Assembly (NCBI GenBank): GCA_030826885.1
Contig: JAUUDF010000013.1
Location: 1-46,854 of the forward strand
Source of the DNA: Sulfurovum sp.
Lineage (GTDB): Bacteria; Campylobacterota; Campylobacteria; Campylobacterales; Sulfurovaceae
Reading direction: 5' to 3'
Length of the DNA: 46,854 bases
Below the pieces are notes generated by a model, which did not search any database, had not been told where the DNA came from, and worked only from the letters and a program-made list of their open reading frames with translations. Shown one piece after another: positions 24,242 through 32,291 of the stretch. A program made the translations under genes and the position numbers. The number at the start of each line of letters is the position of its first letter. Within the stretch, counting starts at the first letter, position 1.

Positions 24242-25252
24242 CTATTGGTAGTTCAGTTTGTCAAGATGGATGACGGTGCCGTCTTTGTAGAGCCTGTTTC
24301 CGGAAATAAATACTGGAGATTCCACTTCGCCTACATCATAAATACGGTATGCATTCAACGCTTTGTTCAGAACAATCAGCGAGCCCTTGATATCGAGTGC
24401 GTATACTTTATTGTCAACTACGGTTGCTTCCGAGAACTGTGCAAACTTGAACTTCTGCTTCGCCTTCTCTTCAAGCCTTACATTGAGTTTGATGATTTCG
24501 CCCTCTTTGCTGAACAGATAGATCGACTTTCCGCTTATCGATACTTCGGCGATGTTTGCACGGTGTTCATATTCACCCTCTGCACCAAGCGTAAGTATCT
24601 TTTTGGGAGTTGCCGCAACCAGGGTATCTCCCATTCTGGAGAGATAGATGATGTTGTTGAATACCTTGTCGCTGCTCAGGTAGACCACTTTGGCATTTTC
24701 CGGATCGTTCACATCGAAGATGATCAGCTTTCCGTCAAGCATCGGCATCACCACAAGCGAATCGATAAAGAGCGGACTGGCTGCCCGCGTATCGATGGCA
24801 TAGGTACTCTCTGAACGGTTCTCTATGATCTTTTTACCCTGTTTCAGAATGTAAAGCCCAAATGCATTGTTGTTGAGAATATAGGCGATCAGTCCATTTC
24901 GGATACTCGCCGAGACCACAGGAATATGCAGTTCGATTTTGCGTACTTTTTTCGGGGACTGCTTGCTGATTACCTTGAGTGTGCCGCTGTCATCTGCCGC
25001 AAGCACATAGCGTTTGCTCTCACTCAAAAAACGGTATCCCTCACCCAGTGAAAAGGTGCTTATTCCTGATTTTCCGATATATCTGCCGTCAGAAAGCGTT
25101 GCCCCCTCACGGCTCTTGTCAACAATCTCACCCGCATAGCTGCTTTGGGCATTATTGACAGAGTAGGTCTGTTCTGGCTCAAAATATTTTTTGGAACTAC
25201 AGCCGGAAAAGAGCAGAGCTACCGCTGCAAAAGGAAGAATGAGCCTTTTCAT
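24242..25252 (-). CDS. BamB-like beta-propeller lipoprotein
   Basis: 336 residues. Lipoprotein signal MKRLILPFAAVALLFSGC, with Cys18 the lipidated residue. The rest is repeated four-strand units typical of a PQQ/WD40-like propeller: LAADDSGTLKVISKQ, PMLDGKLIIFDVNDPE, LFSKEGEIIKLNV and ALDIKGSLIVLNK. Its ATG overlaps the stop of a YfgM-like gene (ATGA). In E. coli yfgM and bamB are adjacent, so this may be the BamB counterpart in outer-membrane protein assembly. That is inference from order and fold. Confidence 0.7.
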   Translation of the reverse strand: MKRLILPFAAVALLFSGCSSKKYFEPEQTYSVNNAQSSYAGEIVDKSREGATLSDGRYIGKSGISTFSLGEGYRFLSESKRYVLAADDSGTLKVISKQSPKKVRKIELHIPVVSASIRNGLIAYILNNNAFGLYILKQGKKIIENRSESTYAIDTRAASPLFIDSLVVMPMLDGKLIIFDVNDPENAKVVYLSSDKVFNNIIYLSRMGDTLVAATPKKILTLGAEGEYEHRANIAEVSISGKSIYLFSKEGEIIKLNVRLEEKAKQKFKFAQFSEATVVDNKVYALDIKGSLIVLNKALNAYRIYDVGEVESPVFISGNRLYKDGTVIHLDKLNYQ

Positions 25253-25830
25253 CAGTCTGCCTTGAGTGTTGCGTGTTTGAGCAGTTTGGCAAACGCTCCG
25301 ACGGCAGAGCGTTCATCTATCAGGGCAAGCTTCTCTTTCGCTTTTGCCGCATTGCCGGACTTGAGCGCGACATACGCCTCTTCCAGATAGGCAAGTTCTT
25401 TGTAGTAAACCGAATCGACCGGTTTCTTCTCGATCGCACCGACAGAGTAACGGCTCATATCGGCAATCACTTCATTGGTGCTTTTCTCAAGAAAGGCAAG
25501 CTGTTTGACATCCTGCTTCTTGGCTGCCTTAGAGAATGTGTAGAGTTCATAGAGTTTCGGGTTTTTCTCTTTGAGTACTTTCAGCGCCTCGGCATCATCG
25601 GGCTTTTGCTGCAGGGTAAGAAAAGCCTGGTTGGCTGCTTCGAGTCTCGATTCCTTAACAGCCTGCATGCCAGTTGTCACAGCAACATAGAGCAAAACCG
25701 CCCCCGCGATCCCCCAAATGGGCAGTTTGTATTTTTTATAGAGTGTCTCCAGCTTAAACGCACTCTCAAGCAGCTTTTCATCACCACTCAGTTCATTTTT
25801 GACATAGTTGACTTCGTCTTTGATACTCAC
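25252..25830 (-). CDS. YfgM-like membrane-anchored TPR protein
   Basis: 192 residues from a GTG start with GGGAG 6 bases upstream. One membrane helix (LPIWGIAGAVLLYVAVTTG, about 36-54) precedes a periplasmic helical region with TPR-like repeats (LEEAYVALKSGNAAKAKEKL). YfgM in E. coli is an inner-membrane partner of the SecYEG-associated chaperone network. TATAAT at 25860-25865. Paired with the propeller lipoprotein by ATGA overlap. Confidence 0.7.
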   Translation of the reverse strand: MSIKDEVNYVKNELSGDEKLLESAFKLETLYKKYKLPIWGIAGAVLLYVAVTTGMQAVKESRLEAANQAFLTLQQKPDDAEALKVLKEKNPKLYELYTFSKAAKKQDVKQLAFLEKSTNEVIADMSRYSVGAIEKKPVDSVYYKELAYLEEAYVALKSGNAAKAKEKLALIDERSAVGAFAKLLKHATLKAD

Positions 25831-25859
25831 ACTATACTCCCGTCTGTTTTATTGGTACT

Positions 25860-25865
25860 ATTATA
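25860..25865 (-). promoter_or_regulatory. Likely -10 box of the YfgM/BamB-like operon
   Basis: Minus-strand TATAAT in GGTATAATAG, about 30 bases before the GTG start, just past the mutS2 stop. Confidence 0.5.
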
Positions 25866-25876
25866 CCACCTTGGCA

Positions 25877-28081
25877 TTAAAGCTCCACAACCGTAATGCC
25901 AAGATTCCCCGGCATCCGGTAGAACTTCTGAATTTTGGGGTGGTGTTTGAGGTAGTCGGTTACCATCTTGGCAAGCACACCGCTGCCTGTACCGTGGATA
26001 ATCTGCACTTCATTCAGCCCGTTGACCAGTGCATCGGAGAGGAACTTGTCGACTGTTTCAATAGCCTCGTCCGCATACATGCCAAGCAGCTTGACCGAAA
26101 CCGCCCCGCCGCTCTTTTCTACATGGTGTGTCGCTTTTTTGGGTTTTTGCACTGTCTTGAGCTTTGGTGTCTCTTCCCGCTTTTTAAGTTCGCCCAGCGG
26201 CACACGCATCTTCAGCCCGTCTACAATAATCGTCGCATCCTTGCCACGAATGGAGAGCAGTTCCCCTTTATGGGAACGGTACTTGATTTTGTCTCCCTCT
26301 TTAAGCGGCTCTTTGGGAGGCTGCTGGGTTTTAGGTGTGCTGCTCTTTCGCTTGTGCGCTTCATTGAGCAATCTTCGTCCTTCAGTGGACTCTTTGGCCT
26401 TGAGCGCTTCACGTGCCTTTTTGGTCGCGGCATTGTAGCGGTTCTCCAGAGTCGCAAGCAGTTTGCGGTGCTGCTCCTTCCGTTTCTCCTCTTCATCGAG
26501 CATCTTCTGTTTCTGCTTCTCGATTGTTTTGCGTTCCTCTTCTATCTGTGCGATCTTCTGCCGCATCTGGTGCTCGAGCGTGGTCGATTTTTCAATGAGT
26601 TCGTTAAGGTTCTCCTTGTCCTCTCCATACGCCTGTCTGGCTTTGTTGACAATGGCGGGAGGCACCCCGTAGCGCTGTGCGGTCTCAAAGGCGTAGCTTT
26701 TTCCGATGCTGCCCTGCAAAAAGGTATAGGTAGGTACCCTGCGCTCTTCATCATAGAGTGCGGCGACCAGCTCTACATCGTCATCTGCCGCCATCAGCGA
26801 AGCGAGCCGTTTGTGGTGCGTTGTGACCACAAAGTGAATGCCCCGCTCTTTGAGCGCTTCGAGCATGACCCGAAAGAGTGATGCTGCCTCGTCTGAGTCC
26901 GTACCAAGTTCAATCTCATCCACACCGACAATGGCATCACGCATCTCAAAGAGCCGTGCGAACTCCTTCATACGCCCGGCAAAGGTAGAGATGTCGTTCT
27001 TGACCGACTGCGGATCGTCAATGACCGCTTCCATGTGCCTGTAGTGCCCTACCCGCGTACGTGCCGCATCACATTTGAAAGGCAGGAGGTATTTGCTCAT
27101 ATAGACCGCGCTCAAAAGCGATTTGAGCAGCATTGTCTTTCCACCGGCGTTCACCCCGGTTACGAGCAGTACCGGTTTTTCCATGGCAAGTGTAACCGGC
27201 ACGGGGTTCTCTATGGCAGGGTGGGCAAAGTCGTGCAGCACTACCCCTTTGTGTTTGTCGGGGAGGATGAACTCATACTCGTTCGCTCTGGCAAACGAAA
27301 CCCTTGCCTGATAGTGGTCAAAACGGTCATAGGCTTTGTTGATGAACGTAAGAAAACGTTCCCAAGTATGAAAAACGGCCGATATCTCTTTGCAATAGCG
27401 CCATATGATCTCGGAACGGTTGCTCAGCAGCGCCGCCTCTTTCTCTTTGAGGTGGGTGACACTCTGGGGGATGATGTAAAAAAATCCGCCCGAACTTCGC
27501 CCGACCACCGTAGCCTTGATCGCATGGTTGAAGCCGCCGCGTACAAGCAGGGTCTCTTCTCCTGCATGAAAGTGCACCTGTGTATCGACCAGGTAGTCCT
27601 GAAGCTTCGCTGAACGTGCCAGACGGTAGAGTGTCTCTTTGATCTCCGAGCGTGTATGTTTGAGCGCTTTCTCCACCCCAAAAAGTGTTTCGTCCTTCTC
27701 GGGGTTTATCTCACCCTCCTCGGTAAAGTACCCGAGTATCTGCATGATCTCCCCGGGAATCTCGATCTGCGCGATCCAGCTTCCCAAAGGCTCCGGGAAG
27801 TCCTGCGAACGCAGTTTGTTAAAGTAGGCACAGATGGTTACAAAAGCGTAGATCTCCTCAAGTGCCAATACACCCTGTTTTTGAATGATATTCAGTTCAC
27901 GATCGAGATTGGGTACGGGTTTTGGAAGCGGGAACTGCACCTTTGAAAGCGCCTGAATGTAGCGATGGTGCTGGTTAATGTCCCCCTCCATCGCCACAGG
28001 CTTCTCTCTGGCGAGGAAGTGGGTAAACCGTTGGATATATCCGTCAAGATCCAGCTTCTGGACGATCGATCTTTCATGCAT
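25877..28081 (-). CDS. mutS2: MutS2 ATPase with Smr domain
   Basis: 734 residues. The MutS-type ATPase has Walker A GVNAGGKT at 309-316, Walker B in AIVGVDEIELGTDSDEA and VVTTHHKRL. A long Lys/Glu-rich coiled coil (about 490-600) leads to a KOW-like segment and a C-terminal Smr domain with HGTGSGVL. It lacks the mismatch-recognition domain of MutS1. MutS2 acts in suppression of homologous recombination or in rescue of collided ribosomes, depending on species. TATAAT at 28113-28118. Confidence 0.95.
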   Translation of the reverse strand: MHERSIVQKLDLDGYIQRFTHFLAREKPVAMEGDINQHHRYIQALSKVQFPLPKPVPNLDRELNIIQKQGVLALEEIYAFVTICAYFNKLRSQDFPEPLGSWIAQIEIPGEIMQILGYFTEEGEINPEKDETLFGVEKALKHTRSEIKETLYRLARSAKLQDYLVDTQVHFHAGEETLLVRGGFNHAIKATVVGRSSGGFFYIIPQSVTHLKEKEAALLSNRSEIIWRYCKEISAVFHTWERFLTFINKAYDRFDHYQARVSFARANEYEFILPDKHKGVVLHDFAHPAIENPVPVTLAMEKPVLLVTGVNAGGKTMLLKSLLSAVYMSKYLLPFKCDAARTRVGHYRHMEAVIDDPQSVKNDISTFAGRMKEFARLFEMRDAIVGVDEIELGTDSDEAASLFRVMLEALKERGIHFVVTTHHKRLASLMAADDDVELVAALYDEERRVPTYTFLQGSIGKSYAFETAQRYGVPPAIVNKARQAYGEDKENLNELIEKSTTLEHQMRQKIAQIEEERKTIEKQKQKMLDEEEKRKEQHRKLLATLENRYNAATKKAREALKAKESTEGRRLLNEAHKRKSSTPKTQQPPKEPLKEGDKIKYRSHKGELLSIRGKDATIIVDGLKMRVPLGELKKREETPKLKTVQKPKKATHHVEKSGGAVSVKLLGMYADEAIETVDKFLSDALVNGLNEVQIIHGTGSGVLAKMVTDYLKHHPKIQKFYRMPGNLGITVVEL

Positions 28082-28112
28082 TCGCGCGACACCTTTGTAT
28101 TCATTTTAAGGA

Positions 28113-28118
28113 ATTATA
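28113..28118 (-). promoter_or_regulatory. Likely -10 box of mutS2
   Basis: Minus-strand TATAAT in TTGTATAATTCC, 32 bases before the ATG. Confidence 0.5.
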
Positions 28119-28217
28119 CAATACAAGCTGCCAAAAGCACCTATGATGCCGCACAGAACAACAGAATCTGCCTATCCTTGCAATATTATAGTTTACGCTA
28201 TGTCTCTATTGCGTTCG

Positions 28218-29003
28218 TTAAAAACTGTAGCCGATGCGTACAATCGACTTGGTATCGGTCGTATCAAACCCTATTGGAGGGATGTTGTCGTAGCGTATTT
28301 GACCCTCAAGCGTCACACTCAGCTTCTTGGCTACATCAAAGGTAAGACCAAACACTCCCATCACTTCGTAGTCACTGAAGTCCGAAAAATTCTCCGAAGC
28401 ACCGGCCTTGACGTAGAGAAGACTTGTTTTGTTCAACTGGTTATTGTACTCTGCGTACTGTGTAAACGAGGTAAAGTCATGGTCCGGCTGTGCATTGCTG
28501 TACTGTTCAAGGTTGTAGGCTGCACCCAGTTTGACCTCGAAGCGGTGCTGTCCGTCATTGTACAGTTCATTTCCCATACCCGCGCCAAGAAAGGTTTTGC
28601 TGTCGAAGTTTCGAAATGTATTACGCAGCCATCGTACACTGGCGTAGGCAAACCATTTGCCTGAAAGTTTCTGCTCAAGTGCCAAATTCGCCGCATACTC
28701 TTCATTGTCTTTCACGCCGTCGTTCTTTGTCAGGTAGACACTCGCATCGAACATCCATGAAAGATCACGTCCGGCATATCCCGGTATGAGATAGGAGGCT
28801 TCATATTTTCCATTGAGGTTGAGGGTTTCGGTATTTCCCGTCGTATTGGCAAACCCGAAATCGATATGCTGTTTGAGTTCTTTGGAGGCTTTGATGTCGG
28901 GACTGCTTCCATATTTGCCTTTGACATCATCTATCTTGATATCTGCCGTTGCCGCTGTTGCCGTCAGCAGCATGATCGCCGCCGCTCTTTTTAGCTGTTG
29001 CAT
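28218..29003 (-). CDS. DUF481 (YdiY-like) outer-membrane protein
   Basis: 261 residues. Signal peptide MQQLKRAAAIMLLTATAATA. The mature part is made of alternating beta strands with the DUF481 pattern: DFGFANTTGNTETLNLNG, WFAYASVRWLRNTF, FLGAGMGNELY, and a C-terminal strand IVRIGYSF ending in Phe, the outer-membrane sorting signal. Probably a small beta-barrel; cargo unknown. AAGGA precedes the ATG. Confidence 0.8.
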   Translation of the reverse strand: MQQLKRAAAIMLLTATAATADIKIDDVKGKYGSSPDIKASKELKQHIDFGFANTTGNTETLNLNGKYEASYLIPGYAGRDLSWMFDASVYLTKNDGVKDNEEYAANLALEQKLSGKWFAYASVRWLRNTFRNFDSKTFLGAGMGNELYNDGQHRFEVKLGAAYNLEQYSNAQPDHDFTSFTQYAEYNNQLNKTSLLYVKAGASENFSDFSDYEVMGVFGLTFDVAKKLSVTLEGQIRYDNIPPIGFDTTDTKSIVRIGYSF

Positions 29004-29067
29004 GTTGTATCCTTGTCTGATTTAAAAACGGTATTTTACCATGCAACTATCTAAAAAATATGAGGTA

Positions 29068-30381
29068 CTATATCTCTCCGCGTATCTGGTAGGTAATATC
29101 CCCTGCACCGAAGGCGGTCACCAGCCCGCTGTCGTACTCGCGGATTACATGCCTGTCTTTTATGACCTTGACGACACCGTCTTCTTTCCTCACACTGTCA
29201 GCCATCAGCAGATTATAGCGGCTGAATGCCCCTTTAAGGTCAATATCGACCTCCAGTTCACCCGCCGACCAGATAGGCAGGATGACCAGTTCATCCGCAC
29301 CTTCGAAGCACTCGACAAAGCCCGGAAGGTTGTCGATGGTACGGGAATACTTGTGTGGCTGCCAGATGACATTGAGCCGCTTGAAGCCGCGCAGTTTTTT
29401 GTAGGAGGCCAACGAACGCATCGTAACACGAATCTCTGTGGGGTGATGCCCGTAGTCGTCGATGACGACCATATCGTCACTGTTTTGGATAATATCGAAG
29501 CGTTTTTTGATCCCTTTGTAGTGTTTGAGATTTTCACGTATTGTCTCCATCTCCACACCCAACTCCCGTGCAGCCAGTATTGCCAGTGATGCATCGAGTG
29601 CAATGTGTTCACCAAAACCGAAAACATCGAAACTGCCGAAGTCGCGAAGCGTAAAACGCGTATGCGGCTCTCCGTCTATCAGCACGAATGAGATATCGTG
29701 TATCTCTTTGGAGGGGTAAAGTTTGATGCTCTCCATCTCCAGTGACGCAAGAAAATCATCTTCGGCATTGATAATACGAACTTTTGCCAGAAAGAGAAAG
29801 TTTCGGTAGGCATTGTAGAAACGCTCCTCGTCATACTCATAGTACTCCATGTGCTCGGGTTCCACATTGGTGACAATGGCCAGATAAGGGTGGGAATTGA
29901 GAAAGCTCTCATCACTCTCATCGGCTTCGAAAACCACCTTATTGTTGGGAAAGTTGCGCACATTCGAGCCGAACTCTTTGGAGATGGCACCAATGAGCGC
30001 ATTGGTCTCGGGAAGCAATGATGCCAGCATTGCAGACGTGGTACTCTTGCCGTGCGCACCGCCTACGGCATACACCTCTTTGTCACCCAGAATGAACTTC
30101 AACGCTTCTTTTCTCGACAACAGCTCAATACCCAGCTCTTTGGCACGCTGATACTCCGGATTGTTCGGACGCACAGCAGCGGAATAGATGACCCTGTCAA
30201 CCCCTTCAACGGCATCGGGATGGTGGGGAATGGTGATCTTCGCACCGAAATTGAGTGCCAGGTCGTTGGTGATCTCCGTCTGCTTTATGTCCGAGCCGGA
30301 AATGGTATGCCCGTCATTGTAAAGAAATTTTGCCAGAGCCGAAAGCCCTATGCCGCCGATACCTATGAAATGTATTTTCAT
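29068..30381 (-). CDS. murC: UDP-N-acetylmuramate-L-alanine ligase
   Basis: 437 residues. It adds L-alanine to UDP-MurNAc, the first peptide step of peptidoglycan synthesis. Motifs: MKIHFIGIGGIGLSALAKFL, the P-loop GGAHGKSTTSAML, FEADESDESFL, VTNVEPEHMEYY and IDDYGHHPTEI. The P-loop reads GAHGKST where most Mur ligases have GTHGKTT, a mild variant. AAAGGA lies 8 bases before the ATG. Downstream of the 202-residue unknown gene in the same direction. Confidence 0.96.
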   Translation of the reverse strand: MKIHFIGIGGIGLSALAKFLYNDGHTISGSDIKQTEITNDLALNFGAKITIPHHPDAVEGVDRVIYSAAVRPNNPEYQRAKELGIELLSRKEALKFILGDKEVYAVGGAHGKSTTSAMLASLLPETNALIGAISKEFGSNVRNFPNNKVVFEADESDESFLNSHPYLAIVTNVEPEHMEYYEYDEERFYNAYRNFLFLAKVRIINAEDDFLASLEMESIKLYPSKEIHDISFVLIDGEPHTRFTLRDFGSFDVFGFGEHIALDASLAILAARELGVEMETIRENLKHYKGIKKRFDIIQNSDDMVVIDDYGHHPTEIRVTMRSLASYKKLRGFKRLNVIWQPHKYSRTIDNLPGFVECFEGADELVILPIWSAGELEVDIDLKGAFSRYNLLMADSVRKEDGVVKVIKDRHVIREYDSGLVTAFGAGDITYQIRGEI

Positions 30382-30412
30382 CTACCTGTTCCTTTCTACC
30401 AAAACCGCCTAC

Positions 30413-31021
30413 TCACTGCGATGCGCTCTTGTCCTCTTCAAGTACCTTAAGTTCCTCTTTGCCCTGCTGTACATACTTGCTGTACATCGTAAGCAAAATA
30501 TCGTTTGGCTGCACAAAACTGCGGATGAAAAATGCCAGCGGGTCATGCGGATCTACATCTTTGACATCCACGAGGTTTTCAATGAAATCATCGAATGACA
30601 TCCCCGACATCACTGCGGAGGCATGGATCATCATGGCATCTTTGAGCTCATCGTCGTTGACCGTATGATAGAGCACAAGAAACATCTCCTTGGCCGCTTT
30701 TTTGTCGTTTTCACTGTAACGCTGTATGGCATGCTCATAGATCGCACGCGCGATCGCCCGCTCCTCTTCGTTGCCGAGCACATCGAAATCTCTGTGTTCG
30801 CTCAGATACTCCGCAAGACGGTCAAACGCGGTATTGACAATAAATGTAAAGATCTCGTTGATCTCATCTTCAGGCGCTTCAATGACCAGCTGTGCATCCA
30901 GCAGCTGATAGCCTTTGGCGACACTCTCTTCCTCTTTGCACTCCTTCTCCAGTCGTGCGATATTGGCAAGGAACTCAGGGTCTTTCTTGAGCTCTTCGAC
31001 ATGAATTTCAGGCATTTCCAT
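30413..31021 (-). CDS. Protein of unknown function, 202 residues
   Basis: I do not recognise the family. The start is ATG 31021 (MEMPEIHVEELKKDP) with AAGGA 5 bases upstream; the frame to 31054 opens with TTG and lacks a site. The protein is acidic and helical, with no signal or membrane segment, so probably cytoplasmic. Notable stretches are ARLEKECKEEESVAKG and NDDELKDAMMIHASAVMSG. It lies between dapC and murC in the same direction. Confidence 0.65.
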   Translation of the reverse strand: MEMPEIHVEELKKDPEFLANIARLEKECKEEESVAKGYQLLDAQLVIEAPEDEINEIFTFIVNTAFDRLAEYLSEHRDFDVLGNEEERAIARAIYEHAIQRYSENDKKAAKEMFLVLYHTVNDDELKDAMMIHASAVMSGMSFDDFIENLVDVKDVDPHDPLAFFIRSFVQPNDILLTMYSKYVQQGKEELKVLEEDKSASQ

Positions 31022-31060
31022 TTTTGTCCTTCGTATAATATATTTATCAACCAAAGCGAT

Positions 31061-31086
31061 AAAATAAAAGCATTGCCAAGCAATGC
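31061..31086 (-). terminator. Rho-independent terminator of dapC
   Basis: On the minus strand, GCATTGC-ttg-GCAATGC (31070-31086) is followed by TTTTATTTT. It lies 20 bases past the dapC stop and just before the 202-residue gene. Confidence 0.8.
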
Positions 31087-31088
31087 AT

Positions 31089-31130
31089 ACAGCAATTCCT
31101 AATTCCTAATTCTTCATTCCCAATTCCTCA
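31089..31130 (+). repeat. Degenerate 7-base array at the dapC 3' end
   Basis: Units AATTCCT, AATTCCT, AATTCTT, CATTCCC, AATTCCT run through the stop codon, so the last residues of DapC (NEELGMKN) are encoded by the array. Confidence 0.6.
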
Positions 31131-32245
31131 TTAAGCGCAGCGATCCGCTCCAGCGCTTCACGTGTCTGTGCTTCCTCATACACCAGGGCCAGTCGTACAT
31201 ACCCCTTGCCTTCCCCTTCTCTGCCAAGGAAGGAACCGGGAATCACCTTCAAATTAAAGCGCTCATAGAGTTTGACGGTAAAGTCTATCTCGTCACCTAC
31301 ACGCAGCCAGATGTAAAAGGTCGCTTCGGGCGCATCGACACCGATCACCTCTTTTGCGACCGCAAAGTTGCGTTTGTACTTCTCTCTGAACAGATCCACA
31401 TGCGACTGGTCCGCCCATGCTTTAGCCGCAGCTTCCTGCAGCGGCAGCGGCGATGCACACCCGACATAGGTCCGATACGTCATATAGGCTTTGAGTATCT
31501 TCTCATCCCCTGCAATCAATCCCGACCGAAGCCCCGGTGCCGAGGAGCGTTTGGAGATCGAGTTGATCACCAGTACGTTTTTAAAAGAGGGATTGCCCGC
31601 TTCAATGGATGCATTGAGCAGTGACGGTATTGGCTCGTTGAGGTAAAGATCGGCATAGCACTCGTCATTAAGCAGGACAAAGTCGTACTTCAATGCCAGA
31701 TTCACCCATTTTTTCAGTGCTTCCATATCCATGGTAGAGGAGGTCGGATTGTTGGGAGAGTTGAGAATCACCAGATTGGCTTCGGCAAGCACCTTTTCAT
31801 CGGGCACGGGCTGAAAACCGTTCGATTCATTGAGGTTCAAGTAGACAACCTCCGCACGGCTTGCAATTGCCGCTCCCTCATAAATCTGGTAAAAAGGGTT
31901 TGGAAAGACCATCAGCGGGTTCTCGACATCGTGCAGCAGAAACTGTGGAAAGTTAAAGAGCACTTCACGCGTTCCGAAGGTCGGGATGATCTGAGTGTTG
32001 TCCAACGACAGGGAAAAACGGTTTTTCAGGTATGTCAGCATTCCCTCTCTGAGCACTGACTCTCCCGCTGTCTTTGGGTACTTGTTCAGTTTTTCGGCAT
32101 TGGCCGTAAGCGCATCGAGAATAAACTGCGGTGTAGCGAACTGCGGCTCGCCGATAGTCAGAGAAAGCGGTGCATAGTCGCTGTTGGGAAGCACATTCTC
32201 AAGAAGCATGTTGAGCTTCTCGAAAGGGTAGGTTTCAAAATTCAT
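31106..32245 (-). CDS. dapC: Succinyldiaminopimelate aminotransferase (DapC type)
   Basis: 379 residues, fold type I PLP aminotransferase. Visible are LTIGEPQFATPQ, LNSPNNPTSSTM, LLNDECYADLY and the PLP lysine in INSISKRSSAPGLRSG, then IPGSFLGREGEG-GYVRLAL. The pattern matches the epsilon DapC group, which transaminates a succinylated or acylated diaminopimelate precursor for lysine and peptidoglycan. TATAAT at 32268-32273. The gene neighbours dacB and murC, in keeping with a wall role; a generic aminotransferase is the alternative. Confidence 0.83.
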   Translation of the reverse strand: MNFETYPFEKLNMLLENVLPNSDYAPLSLTIGEPQFATPQFILDALTANAEKLNKYPKTAGESVLREGMLTYLKNRFSLSLDNTQIIPTFGTREVLFNFPQFLLHDVENPLMVFPNPFYQIYEGAAIASRAEVVYLNLNESNGFQPVPDEKVLAEANLVILNSPNNPTSSTMDMEALKKWVNLALKYDFVLLNDECYADLYLNEPIPSLLNASIEAGNPSFKNVLVINSISKRSSAPGLRSGLIAGDEKILKAYMTYRTYVGCASPLPLQEAAAKAWADQSHVDLFREKYKRNFAVAKEVIGVDAPEATFYIWLRVGDEIDFTVKLYERFNLKVIPGSFLGREGEGKGYVRLALVYEEAQTREALERIAALNEELGMKN

Positions 32246-32267
32246 GATCGCCCTGTTTTTTTCAGAG

Positions 32268-32273
32268 ATTATA
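32268..32273 (-). promoter_or_regulatory. Likely -10 box of dapC
   Basis: Minus-strand TATAAT in CGCTATAATCTC, 22 bases before the ATG, just past the dacB stop. Confidence 0.5.
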
Positions 32274-32291
32274 GCGAAGTTGGGGTTAAGC

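Noticed and set aside
23576-24814. Plus-strand open frame of 412 codons
   Set aside because: It crosses two well-supported minus-strand genes (xer and the propeller lipoprotein) and resembles no protein.
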